DNA from: Callipepla californica brunnescens
Taxonomy: Eukaryota > Chordata > Aves > Galliformes > Odontophoridae
DNA: 64,000 nt
Assembly: GCA_023055505.1 (NCBI GenBank)
Contig: JALIRH010000043.1
Coordinates: 320,001-384,000, forward strand
Reading direction: 5' to 3'
Positions 1 through 12,180 of this stretch are shown in pieces. Position numbers and translations under genes: made by a program. Position 1 is the stretch's first letter. Every line of letters starts with the position of its first letter. Below the pieces are notes generated by a model that did not search any database, had not been told where the DNA came from, and worked only from the letters and a program-made list of their open reading frames with translations.

Positions 1-439
1 TGCTGCCGCCATCTCAACGCGTCCATCAATCCCTAGGACAGAACCTCCTCGATTTCTACAGCCATCTGACGTGACAGCTGCTGTCCTGGACAACAACAGG
101 CAAAGCCAGGACTTCCAGAACCCAGAAGAGACAACAGAGGGATCACTGCAGCGAGCAAGGGGAGCTGAACACTGAGCGCAGCTCCGCACCTCGCCCTGCT
201 GCTCCAACACACAGTGCTGCCCAAACCGGGCTACGTGGGGCCCTGTCCGAGCCCTGCACGTTCTGTGTCCCCGTGCTCTCTGTCCCTGCTGCCATCTGCT
301 GCCAGCTGTGCATTGCGGCCCCCACGCACGCGCCCGGCGTGAATTACTGCGCTCTCCAAATTAACGATGGAACAAGGGCAATTACCAGGGAAGAAAGTCA
401 GGGGAATGCACCATAAAAGAGGCTTTATTCTTTTATTTT

Positions 440-720
440 GTCAATTGCAATTTGGCTTTAATTATTTATGGTAATACCAGTGTGCTGGTAAGTGTTCTAT
501 AACATGATTTATAAAAGGAAGGAAACCTAAGTAATAAGTAACATTCGCTGCTGCATCTGCTATTAAATCTTTGCTGGGGCGGAGAGGCACACACCAGCCC
601 TGTGTATGCAAAGTACCAATTAGCAAAGCACTGCTGTAAGACGCGAGGCTTTCATCAATGGGAAAAATCCACTTGAAAACAGCGAGCATGCTGATCTCAG
701 TTATAGAAATTACCACGTTT
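440..720. promoter_or_regulatory. Candidate conserved regulatory island (AT-rich)
   Basis: AT-rich island in GC-rich intron, containing tttaattatttatgg (paired TAAT cores), caattgcaat and repeated ataaaag-type motifs. Composition resembles vertebrate conserved non-coding elements; conservation was not tested. Confidence 0.3.
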
Positions 721-2769
721 CTATACAGCAAGTGGCTTTTTATCTGCCGTGGAGGAGCACTCAGACGGCGCGCGGTGCTCCCTTGGGTGGCACGGAGGTC
801 CCGGGCTGCCCGAGCAGACAGCGACGTGGGGCTGCCTCTGCATCTGCACCACGTGGGATGCTGGACGTGGTGCACGGATGCTGTGCTCACTGCACAGGTC
901 TGAGGGCTGGGCTGGCTGCGCAGCCAGGGCACGGACACAGCTGGGAGCTGCTCCACTGCCCGGACCCATTGCCTGACCTCAGCTGCTTGGCTTCCTCTAA
1001 GCCCTCCAATGCGCAGCCACGTGAATCTGCAGCAAAATGGTGATGTGCTCCGTCCAGGGAGGGCCCCAGAAACAGCAATTCCCTCTACAGCTGCCCTGGG
1101 CTGCATGGGAGAAACAATGGAAGCTTCTCAAGTAAGAGCAGCACGCAGAAAGCAGCGTGGTGCTTTGGATTTTTAATTTAAATAGCAGTTTCCTTTAAAT
1201 AGAACATTCCAGCCATAGAAAGGTTTAAATCACTGACTGAGATCAATTAGCCTAGGAAGCAAGAGAACTATTTTAATGGCCCTTTGATTGCAGAGGCCAC
1301 AGCTTCTCCAACGCTGTGCTGAAGAGCAGGCAAGCTCCAGCTCTCAGCTTTGCAGCAGGGTGCTGCGGGATGCTGCGGTGCTGTGGGGTGCTGTGGGGTG
1401 CTGCAAGCCACCGGGGGCTTCCCACTTGTGATGGGAACTTCTACGGCAATGGGGACACAGCCTGGCACCTCCTAGCTCTGCCCCGGGTGCTGTGTGACCC
1501 CAGCAACCCCTCATGATGAACTGGAGCAGGAAATGGGGTCAGCATCATGGCGAGCGCAACTGAATGGATGCTGGCCAAGGGATTAAGCAAGAGGCAGCGT
1601 GAAAAAGCCCAGGGCCATCTGATGGGAGAGGCTATTGTCAGAACAGAGTGACAGCTCCTCACGCAGTCTCCGCAGTTGTGACAGACAAAGCTGTTTGCTG
1701 TTTATATGCCTCAGCAGGGAGCAGTGCAGACGAACTGGGATGCTGCTGCCCAGCCTGGCACAGAACTCAACAGTCCCTCTAAAATCAGGAGCTACTGAGC
1801 CACCATCAGCAGTCACCCACGGCTGCAGCCTCAGAGCAATGCAGGCAGCTGCCATGGTCTGAGCAGCACCCCGGGGCTGCACAGCATCAGGAGATGCTGA
1901 CACGTTCTATGGGCCAGGAGAAAAACCTCCTGGTGCACCATCTGTACCTCGAGCAGGGAGAGAGGCCCTGCCTTGGTCACCAAGCCCTGCAGCCTGCACA
2001 GCTCCCCTGTGCAGTAGCGAGTAGCAGGAGAGAAGAAGCACAAAACCTCATTGTTCAGAATTCAACGACACTGCAGAGCTACATGAGAGAGAAATGACAG
2101 AGAGCAGCAAGGCTGGACCCGCGTCAGCCCCTCCTGAGGGTGCACTTCCACCAAAGGTGCCCCACAGCAGTCAGGCAGCACATGGCATCAGCAAATCTCA
2201 CCCTGCAGAGGATGGGGGCAGATGATGTCACTCCTTCCTGGGAAAACCGAGACTCTGAGGGCACACTGCAATGGTCTGGAGAAGCCTGGACTCCACAGAG
2301 TGCCCACTTCCAGCAGCGGGAACACAGGGCTTGGAGCACATTTAGGAAGGAAATAACCCCAGTTCTCACAGGAGTTCAGATAGCACAACAGATGAATCAG
2401 GGCTGTGCTCATACCAAGAGGCAAGTCACACACATGAACCCTCCATCTGCACTGCATAGCTGCACTGCTTGCTTTGAAAACAAAGCACGGAGCCCTTTGC
2501 CCAGGAATGTCACAGCAAACAGCAGCAGGACTGGGACCCCGCAGCCCTGACAGCACTCACAAAGAACCTGAACACCCACCTGGGACCCTGGACAAACGCT
2601 GCCACCCCCAGCAGCATCCCTGCTGCCCCACACTGCGCTGCTCCCGCTGCTGAGGACAGGCAGCTCCAGCTGAGTCTTGTGGGCAGATTTCAGAACAGCA
2701 GCAGCACTGTCTCAGGTGCAGAATGATGCAAAGCTATGCACCAGCAAAGTGGCCTTATATCAAACTTAC

Positions 2770-2899
2770 CTGAGTCTGGCTCACCTCCCAGGATTATAAA
2801 ATGATCAGAACAAAAGGAAATATTATCTCTTGGCACATATACATTGCTCTCTGAACAAAATTCCTGAGTAAAGTAATGGCAAACATCCCCACTCATCTA
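2770..2899 (-). other. Candidate cryptic, poison or alternative exon
   Basis: On the minus strand a textbook acceptor (TTTCTCTCTTCCTTGCAG, AG at 2901-2900) is followed 130 nt later by a perfect donor (CTCAG|GTAAGT, GT at 2769-2768). Joined to the signal-peptide exon in phase 1, the segment would stop at a TAA after about 25 codons, and 130 nt is not a multiple of three. However, an ATG at 2896-2894 opens a frame through the whole segment that leaves it in phase 1, the phase of the signal exon. The segment is AT-rich and encodes no domain I recognise. It may be an unannotated regulated exon or a chance pairing of good splice sites. Confidence 0.35.
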
Positions 2900-3728
2900 C
2901 TGCAAGGAAGAGAGAAAGCACTGCTCACAAGAATTTCCCAGCAACGAAAGGTCGAGGATCCCACTCAATCCCCAGTGACCGTGTCATCTTAATAAACCCA
3001 GATAACCGAGTGATTACGTTAAAAGCTGTCAAGGGCTCTGCTGACCAGAGCAGCCCTCTCACCAGCTTCAAGCAGCTTTGCCGGGGAGGAAAAAAAAGTC
3101 ATAATTCAATCAGCTTGGAAGAGTCTATTCCCCACTGATCCGAGCGATCAGCCTTCATGTCGACATTACATTCGAGTTGCTGAAGATTTTCTTTTTTTTC
3201 CTTCCCCTTTTCGTTTTATCAAGCACGAATTGAAAGGCAGCAAAGCCAAAAACTGTGTTAAAAGGGAACTGGTTCACTCAGGAGAAGGAGAAACATAATG
3301 CTCTTTCTTTGGATGTGTTTTTGAATCCAGCCCTTGTGAGCAATGTGACAACAGCCACTGTGTCTGATGGATCCCTGGAAGGGAAGAGCCAGAGAGGACC
3401 ATGGGGTGCAGAGGGTGGGGATGGGGTTGGAGGAAGGCTCCAGGCAGAGCTGCAGGCGGTCCCCTCCCCTCCTCCCCAGCTCTCAGGCAGTCTCAGGGTT
3501 TGCCCCATACCCAAAGCCAGGGCCTGGCTGCCCCATGAGGTCCCAGGAAAGCACCAGCGCAAAGCTAAAGATGCTGTAAAGTTAGCAGACATTGTCAAGT
3601 CCTAAGCACTTCCATAATGTTGGGGTGATGTTTGCTGGCTCCAAGCCCCACAGCCAGCTCTGCTGCCATCCACCAAGGGAGGTGAAGCACGGGCGAGGGA
3701 AAGGGGTGAGGTCACAGCAGCCACTTAC

Positions 3729-3816
3729 TTTCAGCTACGCAACCGACCAGCAGCACGGAGAGCAGGCTCACGAGGGAGAGCAGCGCAGGCATCCCAGGGC
3801 TGGGAAGGATCCTCAT
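3729..3816 (-). CDS. PTPRS: PTPRS signal-peptide exon (first coding exon, partial gene)
   Basis: The reading frame starts at the ATG at 3816-3814 (A at -3) and runs 29 codons plus one base to a consensus donor (GAAA|GTAAGT, GT at 3728-3727), so it ends in phase 1. The product is a classical secretory signal peptide: a short N-terminal segment MRILPSPG, a hydrophobic core [17 protein letters not shown], then C-V-A, a good cleavage site before E29. I recognise this N-terminus as avian PTPRS/CRYP-alpha; human PTPRS has a similar leader ending in a Leu/Val/Gly/Cys/Ala stretch before the first Ig domain. Known role of the family: a neuronal cell-surface receptor with Ig and fibronectin III domains and two cytoplasmic phosphatase domains, binding heparan and chondroitin sulfate proteoglycans and acting in axon growth and synapse formation. 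The next exon (first Ig domain) is not in the window. Met9 is a possible alternative start. What is seen is a signal-peptide exon; the gene name is recognition from memory. Other type IIa leaders (PTPRD, PTPRF) fit less well. Confidence 0.72.
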
Positions 3817-3892
3817 CCTCCGCGTCGGCCGTCAGCCCCCACCCACAGCTCCGCTCACAGCACTCACAGCGCCCGCACAGCGGCGTCAGCAC
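3817..3892 (-). other. PTPRS: 5' UTR part of the signal-peptide exon
   Basis: The exon begins at 3892, just after an acceptor with a long pyrimidine tract (CTCTTCCTCCCCTGCAG on the minus strand, AG at 3894-3893). The 76 leader bases contain no ATG before the main start. A TGA at 3888-3886 lies in the frame used by upstream ATGs in both candidate leader exons. A second acceptor AG at 3918-3917 would lengthen the exon by 24 nt without changing that frame. Confidence 0.62.
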
Positions 3893-3916
3893 CTGCAGGG
3901 GAGGAAGAGGAGAGCA

Positions 3917-3961
3917 CTGAGGGAGAGGAGCGGGGAGAGGAGCGGGGAGAGGAGCGGGGAG
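3917..3961 (-). repeat. 12-bp tandem repeat in the acceptor pyrimidine tract
   Basis: About three copies of a 12-bp unit (ggggagaggagc on the plus strand) lie immediately upstream, in transcription direction, of the signal-exon acceptor. On the minus strand they read as C/T-rich sequence and so extend the polypyrimidine region. The tract ends at the alternative acceptor TCAG at 3920-3917. Copy number could differ between individuals and affect splice-site strength; that is inference. Confidence 0.6.
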
Positions 3962-4056
3962 GCTGAGGGTGGAGGATGGAGGAGGCCAGGCCACGAGGGA
4001 AGCACCGTCAGCATCACCTGCTCTGGCCTCCCTGCCTCAGAGACAACGGCCAAGTG

Positions 4057-4130
4057 CACAGAGTCATTCTGGTTGGAAAAGACCTCTCAGCGGAGGCTCT
4101 CAGCGGCGCTCCCTGTCCCGTGTGCCAGAC
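4057..4130 (-). mobile_element. CR1-like LINE 3' fragment
   Basis: The sequence cacagagtcattctggttgg followed by aaaagacctct matches the reverse complement of a CR1 3' end (…agaatcattaaggttggaaaagacc…). It is short and diverged; the right boundary is approximate. Confidence 0.55.
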
Positions 4131-7100
4131 CTTTGTGCTTTTCCCCAGGAGGGCTGAAAATATGAGATGTGGTCCAATGGAAGCTGCAGCCACAGCACCA
4201 TGGTGGTCTGCAGGACAGAGCTCAGTGGCAGAGCTGCGCTCCCACATCTGTACCAATCCCTTCTGGCTCTTCATTACCCCAATTAAAAATCAAACCCAGG
4301 GTTTGTCACCTTTTGGAGAAAAGCCAGGCAGGAGAGACTGCACAGTGATCAAATGCTCTGAAAGGACTAAAGGGACAGCGAGGCTGCTGAAGCTTTCTGA
4401 TGCACATCAGGGCATGAAACCATCGGGACAGGCCATGTGAAGGGGCATTTTAATCATTTTTGGTCCCATTACCTCTTCAAGGCTGAACTGTAAAGAACTA
4501 AAAAAAAGGCAATGATAAACAAGAAGTCCCCGTATGTACCCAGCCCTGAAGAGCAACTTTGCAGAGAGCAGCTTTGAGCTTTACATCTGAGGATTACAAA
4601 GCCTCTGCTGTGTGCTCTGTGCTAGCCTGGATCCATCAAGCTTCAGTGCTGGCTTATGAAAACACAGCAGAAATACTCATACTCTACAAAAAGAGAAAAA
4701 ATCTGGATTATACCACTGGGAACCTCTTCATACGTTCGTTCCAGAGGTGATCTGGGAGCCACGCAGAGGCTGCAGTCAGAATTAAGGGGGGTTCACGGGG
4801 TCCCAGGGTGCAGAGCAAATGCTGGGGTTCCTTCTGTGGTTGTCAGAGGCAAGCACAGACCAGGAACATTACAAATAGCTGTGACAGCAACAGTTAATCA
4901 CACTGGGGGTGCAGTGTCAATGCTGGCACAACGACCAGAGCCAAGTGCTGTCCACCTGCTGGCTCTGTGCTCAGCCTCAGCCCATCAGCGTGCCATGCGC
5001 GAGGCTGCAGAGGGCGGCAATGGGAGCGCACACCTCCCCCAGCCCTCCGAGTTCTCTCTGATTCAAAAACACGAGGCCACCCCGGCCAAAACTGCAGAAA
5101 TTGATGTTCTTTATCAAAAACCCAGTCCATCCCTGCCAGCACATGCCACCGAACGTCTCCCCGATCCCCATCCACTCTGCATGTGACACCACTGACTTCT
5201 GCAGCTCAGAGCGGACGCAGAGCTGCGCTGCCTCGAGCAGTGTGCCCCAACCCCCAGCCATGCAACTGAACACGGGCACATCAGGGACACGTTCCCTGAG
5301 CCCGGCAGTTCCCCTTCCTGCATCCTGCATGGCTCTTCGTGCCACGTAATGGGCCCCGATAGAAAAGGTCTGGTTAAAGGGATATGGCAACGGCTCCAAG
5401 ATTAGAGAAGGAGATGCCAGAGGGTGACACTTCCGCTCCGGTGCTAATGTGCTCCCCGAGCCCTTGACGGAGACAGAAAGTGCTGGCAGAGATATTAGGA
5501 CACGTCAACCTCAATCCAGCAACTCATCCTTCAGAGCAGGTACATCACCGGCTGTCCCCTGGGCTGTGGGATTTCTGGGGACGTGTGCCCACATGGCCGC
5601 CCCGCAGGGATTGTGGGGCTGGAATGGGAATTTGCTCTTGCTTTCTTCGCAGCACCCTGCCTACAGGAGGATGGAAACAGACTCATGCACCTCACAATTC
5701 CCCCTACAACACAAACCACCCAACATTTGGAACCCAGCCGCCATGCTGCAGGGCCCTGCTGCCCTCCAGGCCGTGCTGAATCTCAGTGGGAACTGCTCTG
5801 ATGGATGCTCACGTCACCGCGGTTTCAGGAAGCATCCCCTCCCCTCCTCGGCCACGCGCAGCTCACCCCGTCTGCGCTCTCTGAAGGTCGGCACTGCTCC
5901 CCTGGCCACACAGAGCACAGAGCAGTGCCTGCCCGCTGCCACAGGATCTCCCACAGCAGCAGCAGGTCACCAGCAGACCTCAATCCCAGCTACAATGCCA
6001 TTAAGCGAAGCCGTGGCCCCCGGCGGGGCCAGATTTGTATTAGATACGGTCACATTTCAGGAATAAGATTAATTCTTACAGTAAAGAGCTCCTGTAAGAC
6101 ATCCATTCTCGTGAACTGCCTGATCTCCAGCTTTAAGCACGCTAATGTGTGCGTCCTGGAAGCGCTGCGCGTGGGGCCCTGAAGAGCACTGTCAAAACAA
6201 TCAAATGGAGACGTGCTTGCAGGAAGCATCCCCCTCCAGGCGCCTGCAGCCGGTCCGGAGCAGGAGGTGCCCGGGGACCCAAGGGTGCTAGGCACAAAGG
6301 GAAAAATGCTCAGAAGCACCTACGGTTCTTAAGAGCTTAAGTTCCATTGAGTCAAAGCGACTTAACCTAAGCCGTTAAGATGCTTTTGAAGATTTTCCTC
6401 CCAGCAACTCCCATTTCAGAGGGTGCTGGACACCGAGCGTCCTTAAGCTACTTGGGGGATCCAAAGGGATGGAGGAGGCTTTACCTCCACACCAGTGCTG
6501 CCTGGGGACAGAGCAGTGGGAAACCCTGCTCCAGCCGTGGGCAGGGCCTGCAGCTGCGCAGCACATCCCCACCTTTCTTCTCCTTAACCACATCGAAGCA
6601 GCGGCTGAAACGTTTGCTCTGCATTTGAACACAGCCCAGCAGGAGGGAGGGCTGTGCCCCCAATGCAGGCTCACAGAATACAGCAACCTGAAAACACAAG
6701 AATGCATTTGGGATTCTTTTGCTTCTGCTTCACCTGGATGCAAAAAGGAGAAGGGCCATTCTAAGTACGTTTCCACGCGGATCCAGCAGATGATGAAACG
6801 TCTCCATTTGCAGTGGATGCTGTGGGAGAACGACTCCCATTAGCCAGATCAATCGAGCAAACCCTCGCAGGCACAGGGCTGCGCTCAGGTCTCCTCCTTC
6901 CAGCGGCACCGCTTCGTTTGTGCTGCGCATTAACACAGGTCAGTGGGTCACTCCATTTCCTCCTAGCAACCTCTTGCAAGAAAGAAGGAAAGAAGGAGGA
7001 ACACTGAGCGCAGCTGCTGGCTCAGTGTCACCTCCCTGGACGAGAGGAACCCCCACTCCTCTCCTTCCCCCCAGGAGCACCCAGCCCTGCAGGGGACGGC

Positions 7101-7871
7101 GGTGGCTCGAGCAGCTGGGACCCGGCCTGGGACACGCTGTGCCCCGAGTGCTGGCAGCAAGGAGCTGCCACCGGGCACAGTGTCCCCACGTCCCCACAGT
7201 TCTGGCCAGCGCCAGCCTCGCCTCCTGGGGAAATAGAGCGTGAGGGCTTGGCTCCCTCACAGTGCTTCTGCCACGCAGCTCCCCTGCAGCCAGCAGTGCT
7301 GGCTGCCAAAATCCCATCGAACAGAGAGAGACTGTGGCCCTCGGTGCTCCCCATCAGCCACGCAGGATGGAGTGCTGCGGCCCTGCACCTTGCTCAGCCC
7401 CACGAGAAGGAGGCAAGCCGGCCCAGGGACAGATCTCAACAGGGAAATCGTAATGCTCCGCAGCCCTAGCAGCCTGCCGAACCACGCTCCTCGGCCCCAA
7501 AACTGGCTCTGCTCCCAGGGCTCCCTCTGTGTGCTCAGAATAAGTCCCCAGCCCACTGCAAAACACAGGCCACAGCCTTGGCACATGCAACGAGGGCAGC
7601 CAGAGCAGACCCTTCATGGCTAAGCATGACTGTTTATCTATGGCAGAGCTGCTCAGATCTTAAAAACAATATTTACAAGAAAGAAGCAGAGTATTATCTT
7701 CCACGGGGAAACAAACACAGATGGAGAAAAAAAAAGAGCTTTGATCAGGACTGTCTCAGTCCTCTACGCTGCTTTTCATCCACACATCTCCCAGCGCTTT
7801 AATATGACAGCATTATCCCTTTTTACGATGTGGGAAACCAGAAGAAACTGCACACTAAGATAGCGCTGGGA

Positions 7872-7916
7872 GCACACACACTCACACACTCACACTCACA
7901 CACTCACACACGTGTG
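7872..7916. repeat. (CA)n/(CACACT)n microsatellite
   Basis: CA-rich repeat with interspersed CT steps, ending in cacacgtgtg, which contains a CACGTG E-box core by coincidence of the repeat. Confidence 0.9.
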
Positions 7917-9306
7917 CTCCTCCCTCCTGGCACCATTCCTGCTCTGTGTGTGCACACACCCCCAGCACCATCCCAGGCAATGGGCACGGGGTGTTCTGGA
8001 GGGCAGCAATGTGAGTGCAGCACATTGGGAGCTGCTGCTCCCTGCCTGCGAGAGCTGAGCTGTGGGCACTGCGGGAGGAGCAGGAGAAAAGGACCCAGCG
8101 AAGAGCCCAACAACACTGCTGCCACCAGCAGAACTGCAACAGCTGCTCGGTGCCTGAGCCCAAGCGGGGAAGAGGCACTTATCCCCCCAGGTAGGACTGA
8201 GAGGAGTGCTCCACCTCTCCGGGAAAGGGATAGAAAAGAGGTGAAAACACCAAAGGAAAGAAAAAATGAAAGCAAATTAATTAGGGATGTGGGGTACTTT
8301 ATCAGTGCCAGCTCGGGGCACTGGACTGGTGCAGGATGTCAGCGGTGCTCTCACGTGAGCCATCTCCTCATCACAGCCAGCACTGATCCATCGCCTCCGT
8401 TCATTTTCCCTCAGCTGTGTGCTGTGGTCCTGGGGATGCACAGGATGAGTGCGAGGACCCATGGAGCTGCCCAACCCCGCTCTGCTCCTGTTCCACCTCC
8501 GTGCCCGGTGCTGCAGCCCTGCACAGCCTACACGTGGGGCTCAGCTCCACACAGAGGATTTCCTTTGGAGCTTGCAAGATGAGCAAATCCTTTCTCCTGC
8601 TCTAATAGGAAACCTGCATCTCAGATCCATCAGGCAGGGGAGATTAAGGAAGGAGAGAAAGAAAACAGCAATCCATCACTCGCTGCTGTGGTCTCACCTG
8701 AATTTAGGAGCTGGGACTGGGAGCCCCGCAGCCCGGCCACGGCCTCACGGTCAGCAGCTCCCACACTCGTGCCTGATTTCCCCCTGATGTAATTCTGCCT
8801 CTTCTATCGAGGGGAACCTCTGCTCCTGTCACATCCCTGCAGTGGGTGCCTGCGGGAGTCCCCTCAATGCACCGCAGAGCAGAGCTCCGCCGCAATCCTC
8901 GTCCTGCACGAGATGCAAAATTAAGAGGCTGCTAAACAAGCAGAACTGGGAGCAGCATCCTCAGCGCTCTCCAGCTCCCCGTCCCCAGCCTGGTCTCACC
9001 CTGCTGCGTTACCTCTGTGAAATGGGGTTTTCCTCCCTCTGCTCGGAGCAGCGCGGTGCTCTCGGCCTGCAGCCATCCCACCCGCGGCGGCTGCGTGTCA
9101 TTGGGCAGGATAGAGCATCCCACCCGCAGCCCGTCTGCACCAGGGAAGCATCGAGGCTGCTTAAAACATTTATAAGCACTCGCAACCCGGCAGCATCCCT
9201 CCTGCAGCAGCGTTGGGCGCAGACTCGCAGTGCCTCCGCCCCACAGTGCATCCCCTCCAGCCGAGACCACCCCGGGCGGATCCTGACCCCAATGGCTCCG
9301 ACCCCC

Positions 9307-9330
9307 GGGGGGGGGGGGGGTCAGGGGGGG
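9307..9330. repeat. Poly-G tract
   Basis: Fourteen Gs (9307-9320), then tca and seven more Gs; a C-rich block (ccccacccc type) follows at 9390-9416. Exact length of such runs is often unreliable in assemblies. Confidence 0.8.
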
Positions 9331-9821
9331 TCTGTGTCCCCAGCGCCGATTACAGCTTTTAATGGCAGGAGCCCCGAGCGGCCGCTCCCCCACCCCCACC
9401 CCACCCCACCCCACTGCAGCCTCAGCTCGGGCTCTCTCGTTAATCTAATTGTTCTCCTAATGAAGATCTGCAATTCCTCAAACATTAATTACCAACGGCA
9501 GCGGCAGCTGCGGAACAAGAGCTCCCTGTTCCCAATAACACACCCCACGCTGCCGCCGTGCGATGGGAACCCCCCACCCCACAAACGGCGGTGGGATGTG
9601 GGATGCGGGGCTCTGCCCGTCTGCCACGGGGATCGGATACACACGGGGAGCAAAACGAAGAGGGAAAGGACGAAAACAAAACCGGCACCGTGAGAGCTCC
9701 CGGCGACAAAAGCAAACACACGGATTTCGTGAATAAATAAATACCCATCGGACAGCGACAGCCGATCCCAAAAGCACGCGGCCGTCCGAGCGCTGCTGGG
9801 GGCACAGCCACCACCCCAAAC

Positions 9822-9909
9822 CCCGGCACGGCGATGGACCCCCCCACAGAGCCCGGACACGGCGATGGACCCCCCCACAGAGCCCGGACACGGCGATGGA
9901 CCCCCCCGG
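9822..9909. repeat. 31-bp tandem repeat, about 2.8 copies
   Basis: A 31-bp unit (core cggacacggcgatggacccc) repeats with starts near 9820, 9851 and 9882. Intronic and GC-rich. Confidence 0.88.
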
Positions 9910-9959
9910 TGTGGGTTGGGGGCCCGGCCCACGCGCACCGACCGCGGCTTTCCTGCTCA

Positions 9960-10130
9960 TTTCGTTTTCAATGAGTGAATTAGCAGGCAGGCAGCCGACT
10001 CGAACATCCCCTTATCTCTGCACCGAGCTCGCTGCTGAGGATTTGCATAATTTTAATCTTTCCCACCAATGAGCATGAAAAAATTAGTTTTCCACTATTT
10101 TATCTTCTATTTGTGTTCAATAAACAGAGC
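9960..10130. promoter_or_regulatory. Candidate conserved regulatory island with POU octamer
   Basis: Abrupt change from C/G-rich sequence to AT-rich sequence with an octamer-like ATTTGCATAA (10041-10050), aaaaattagttttccacta and caataaacag. The octamer is the binding site of POU-domain factors; enhancer function is inferred. Confidence 0.38.
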
Positions 10131-12180
10131 GGCTCTGCTCCATGTGTTTGTACCGGGAGCTGGGAGGCAGAAGGGGAGAAACAAACCCCACACTTCAGCT
10201 CCCGGCCGGGGCAGCGAGGGCTGAATTCGGGGCGCGGGGGAACGGCTCCGGGACCGCACTGCTGGAGAGAGAAGCCCCATCTCCTCCTCCGCCCGCAGCT
10301 CCCTGGGGCTCCCATCTCCCAGCACAATTAACCAGGCTTCTCCTCCTGACCAAGACCTTTCATTTCCATCTCCCAGCAGAATCTGTCGGCGTCCCCAGCC
10401 ACGTGAGCTCTGTGTCCCAAAGGCACCGGGATGAGGCTGGCGGTGCCCAGGTCCCAACTGGTCCTGCCCGGTTCACCGCTGTCAGAGCAGAGCTTTGGAT
10501 GCTCTGTGATTGAACGTGCTCTTTAAAATCACGGGGTGCACCCAAATCTGATTTGTCTGTACTGAAAACAAAAGCACTGAGAAGAGAAAGCCGCCGCTCT
10601 CGCCCTTCCTCCTGCAGACCCGGAGCAGCTCCCACGGCAGCGCGGGATGGCACAGCCAGCCCAGCTGTGCTCCTCTGAGTGCCCCCGAAATCAGGGCTGC
10701 CCTGCAGAGGAACCCCGGGGCTCTCCTGCCCCACGTCCCCCACTCCTGAGCAGTGCAGGGCCACGGCCACAAAGCCACATTCCGCATTTCCCTATGGAGC
10801 CAAACACGGCTCAGTCCTCGGGGGTGCGCAAGGAAACCCGGCGGTGCAATTACGTTCCCTCCCGTCCTCTATTTCTGCTCAAGGAGCCATATAATTTTCC
10901 AGACCAGAAACATAATTAAAGAGCTGGAGCTGCCTGGAACAAGGCCCTCTTTCCCTCCACATCTCTTATCTTCTCTAAAAATACCCGGGAGCTGCAGCCC
11001 CGTGCCAAGGGCTGGTAACCCCAGCTCAGTGCCCGGCCACGCTGAGCTGGGGCTGTCGTGCAAGGGAAGGTTAATTCACATCTAACTTTTAATGCAGTTT
11101 ATCTAAGCAGTGTTAAAAGCCTTGGGCAAGCAGACTAATTGAGAATTAGAGGGGCTTTGATGATCGCTGCTCTTCCAGCAGAACCATTCTGGGGAAGGAT
11201 CCAGCTTATTCCAGAGTAAATCCAGCTTTCCAGGAGACACAGGGACATCACACAGAGGATCAGAGCCCCACACCACTGCCATCCCCCAGAAAAAAGAGAA
11301 GCTACTGGGGTGCAAAGCTCTGCAATCAGGGCAAAGGAAACCGCGGAGCAGCAAAGGGACCGATGGTGCCCACACCTCTGCAGTCCACCAACGGAAGGGT
11401 TTCTTCTCCACCCCACAAAAGCGAGTAGCATCACAGAGGGATCCCAAATGTGGGCACTGCCCTCCCCACAGCTCCTGCCGCGTGGCACCGTGCTCAGGGA
11501 GCAGGTCTGCACAGAGGGGAGAAAGGAGAGCAGAAGCAGCTCGGCAGCAGCCCCGGGGCAGCCACCAGCCCCAACTCGCTGCAATTACGGACGCGCAGTA
11601 CAAAGCTGCTGGCACAGCCCTCCCGCACAACTGGAGAAGGAAGGTGAAACACGTTTTTTTTTTAAGTACCCCGAAGGATCAAAACAGCCTTTCAACTCGT
11701 CAGCTGAACAAGTTCAAACAGGACAGCACGCGCCGCTTTCCATAGCTCCCAGGGACAGACACTCAGCACAACCATCCCAACAGCCCGAAAAACCGAGGTA
11801 AAGGTGCTGGCACTGAGCCCCAAAGCACCGCGCTGCGGCACAGCCCCGCAGGGCCCGGCTGGGACTGCTCCGAGCACAGCACGGCTGTGTCGGAACGGAT
11901 CGTACAGCCCTCGCCCCGCCGCGTGCCCCCAGCTCCCGCTGCCCTGGGCCCCTCCGTGGGCACCTCCAGGGATGGGGCACCGCAGCTCTAATGCCAGAAC
12001 AAGTGTGAGCGCGTCAGAGCACTGCCCAGAGCCAGAGCACGTGCAGCATCCGAGGAGCTGACTGCAGCCAAGGGAAGCCAAGGGACCCCACAAGTTTTGC
12101 CTTCACTTGTTAACCGTATGAGAATCTGTCTGCTCGAATATAGTCTTCCCTGCCTGGGAGATGGACTATACAGAGCCAGA

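Larger units (their letters stand above)
1..3728 (-). other. PTPRS: Intron downstream of the signal-peptide exon (partial)
   Basis: If the gene call is right, this is intron leading to the first Ig exon, which lies outside the window: no open frame here carries the conserved Ig1 sequence of the family. Contents: AT-rich islands at 440-720, 1170-1300 and 2940-3260, moderately GC-rich unique sequence between, and the exon-like segment at 2770-2899. No transposon was recognised. Confidence 0.6.
3962..9300 (-). other. PTPRS: Intron, unique sequence
   Basis: Upstream of the signal exon in transcription direction. Holds one CR1 fragment (4057), a CA repeat (7872) and AT-rich stretches near 4440-4520, 6040-6140 and 7620-7730. 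No open frame has splice sites plus protein-like character. Confidence 0.55.

Noticed and set aside
1..3728. First Ig-domain exon of PTPRS
   Set aside because: No minus-strand frame here contains the conserved Ig1 sequence of the type IIa phosphatases, so that exon must lie to the left of the window.
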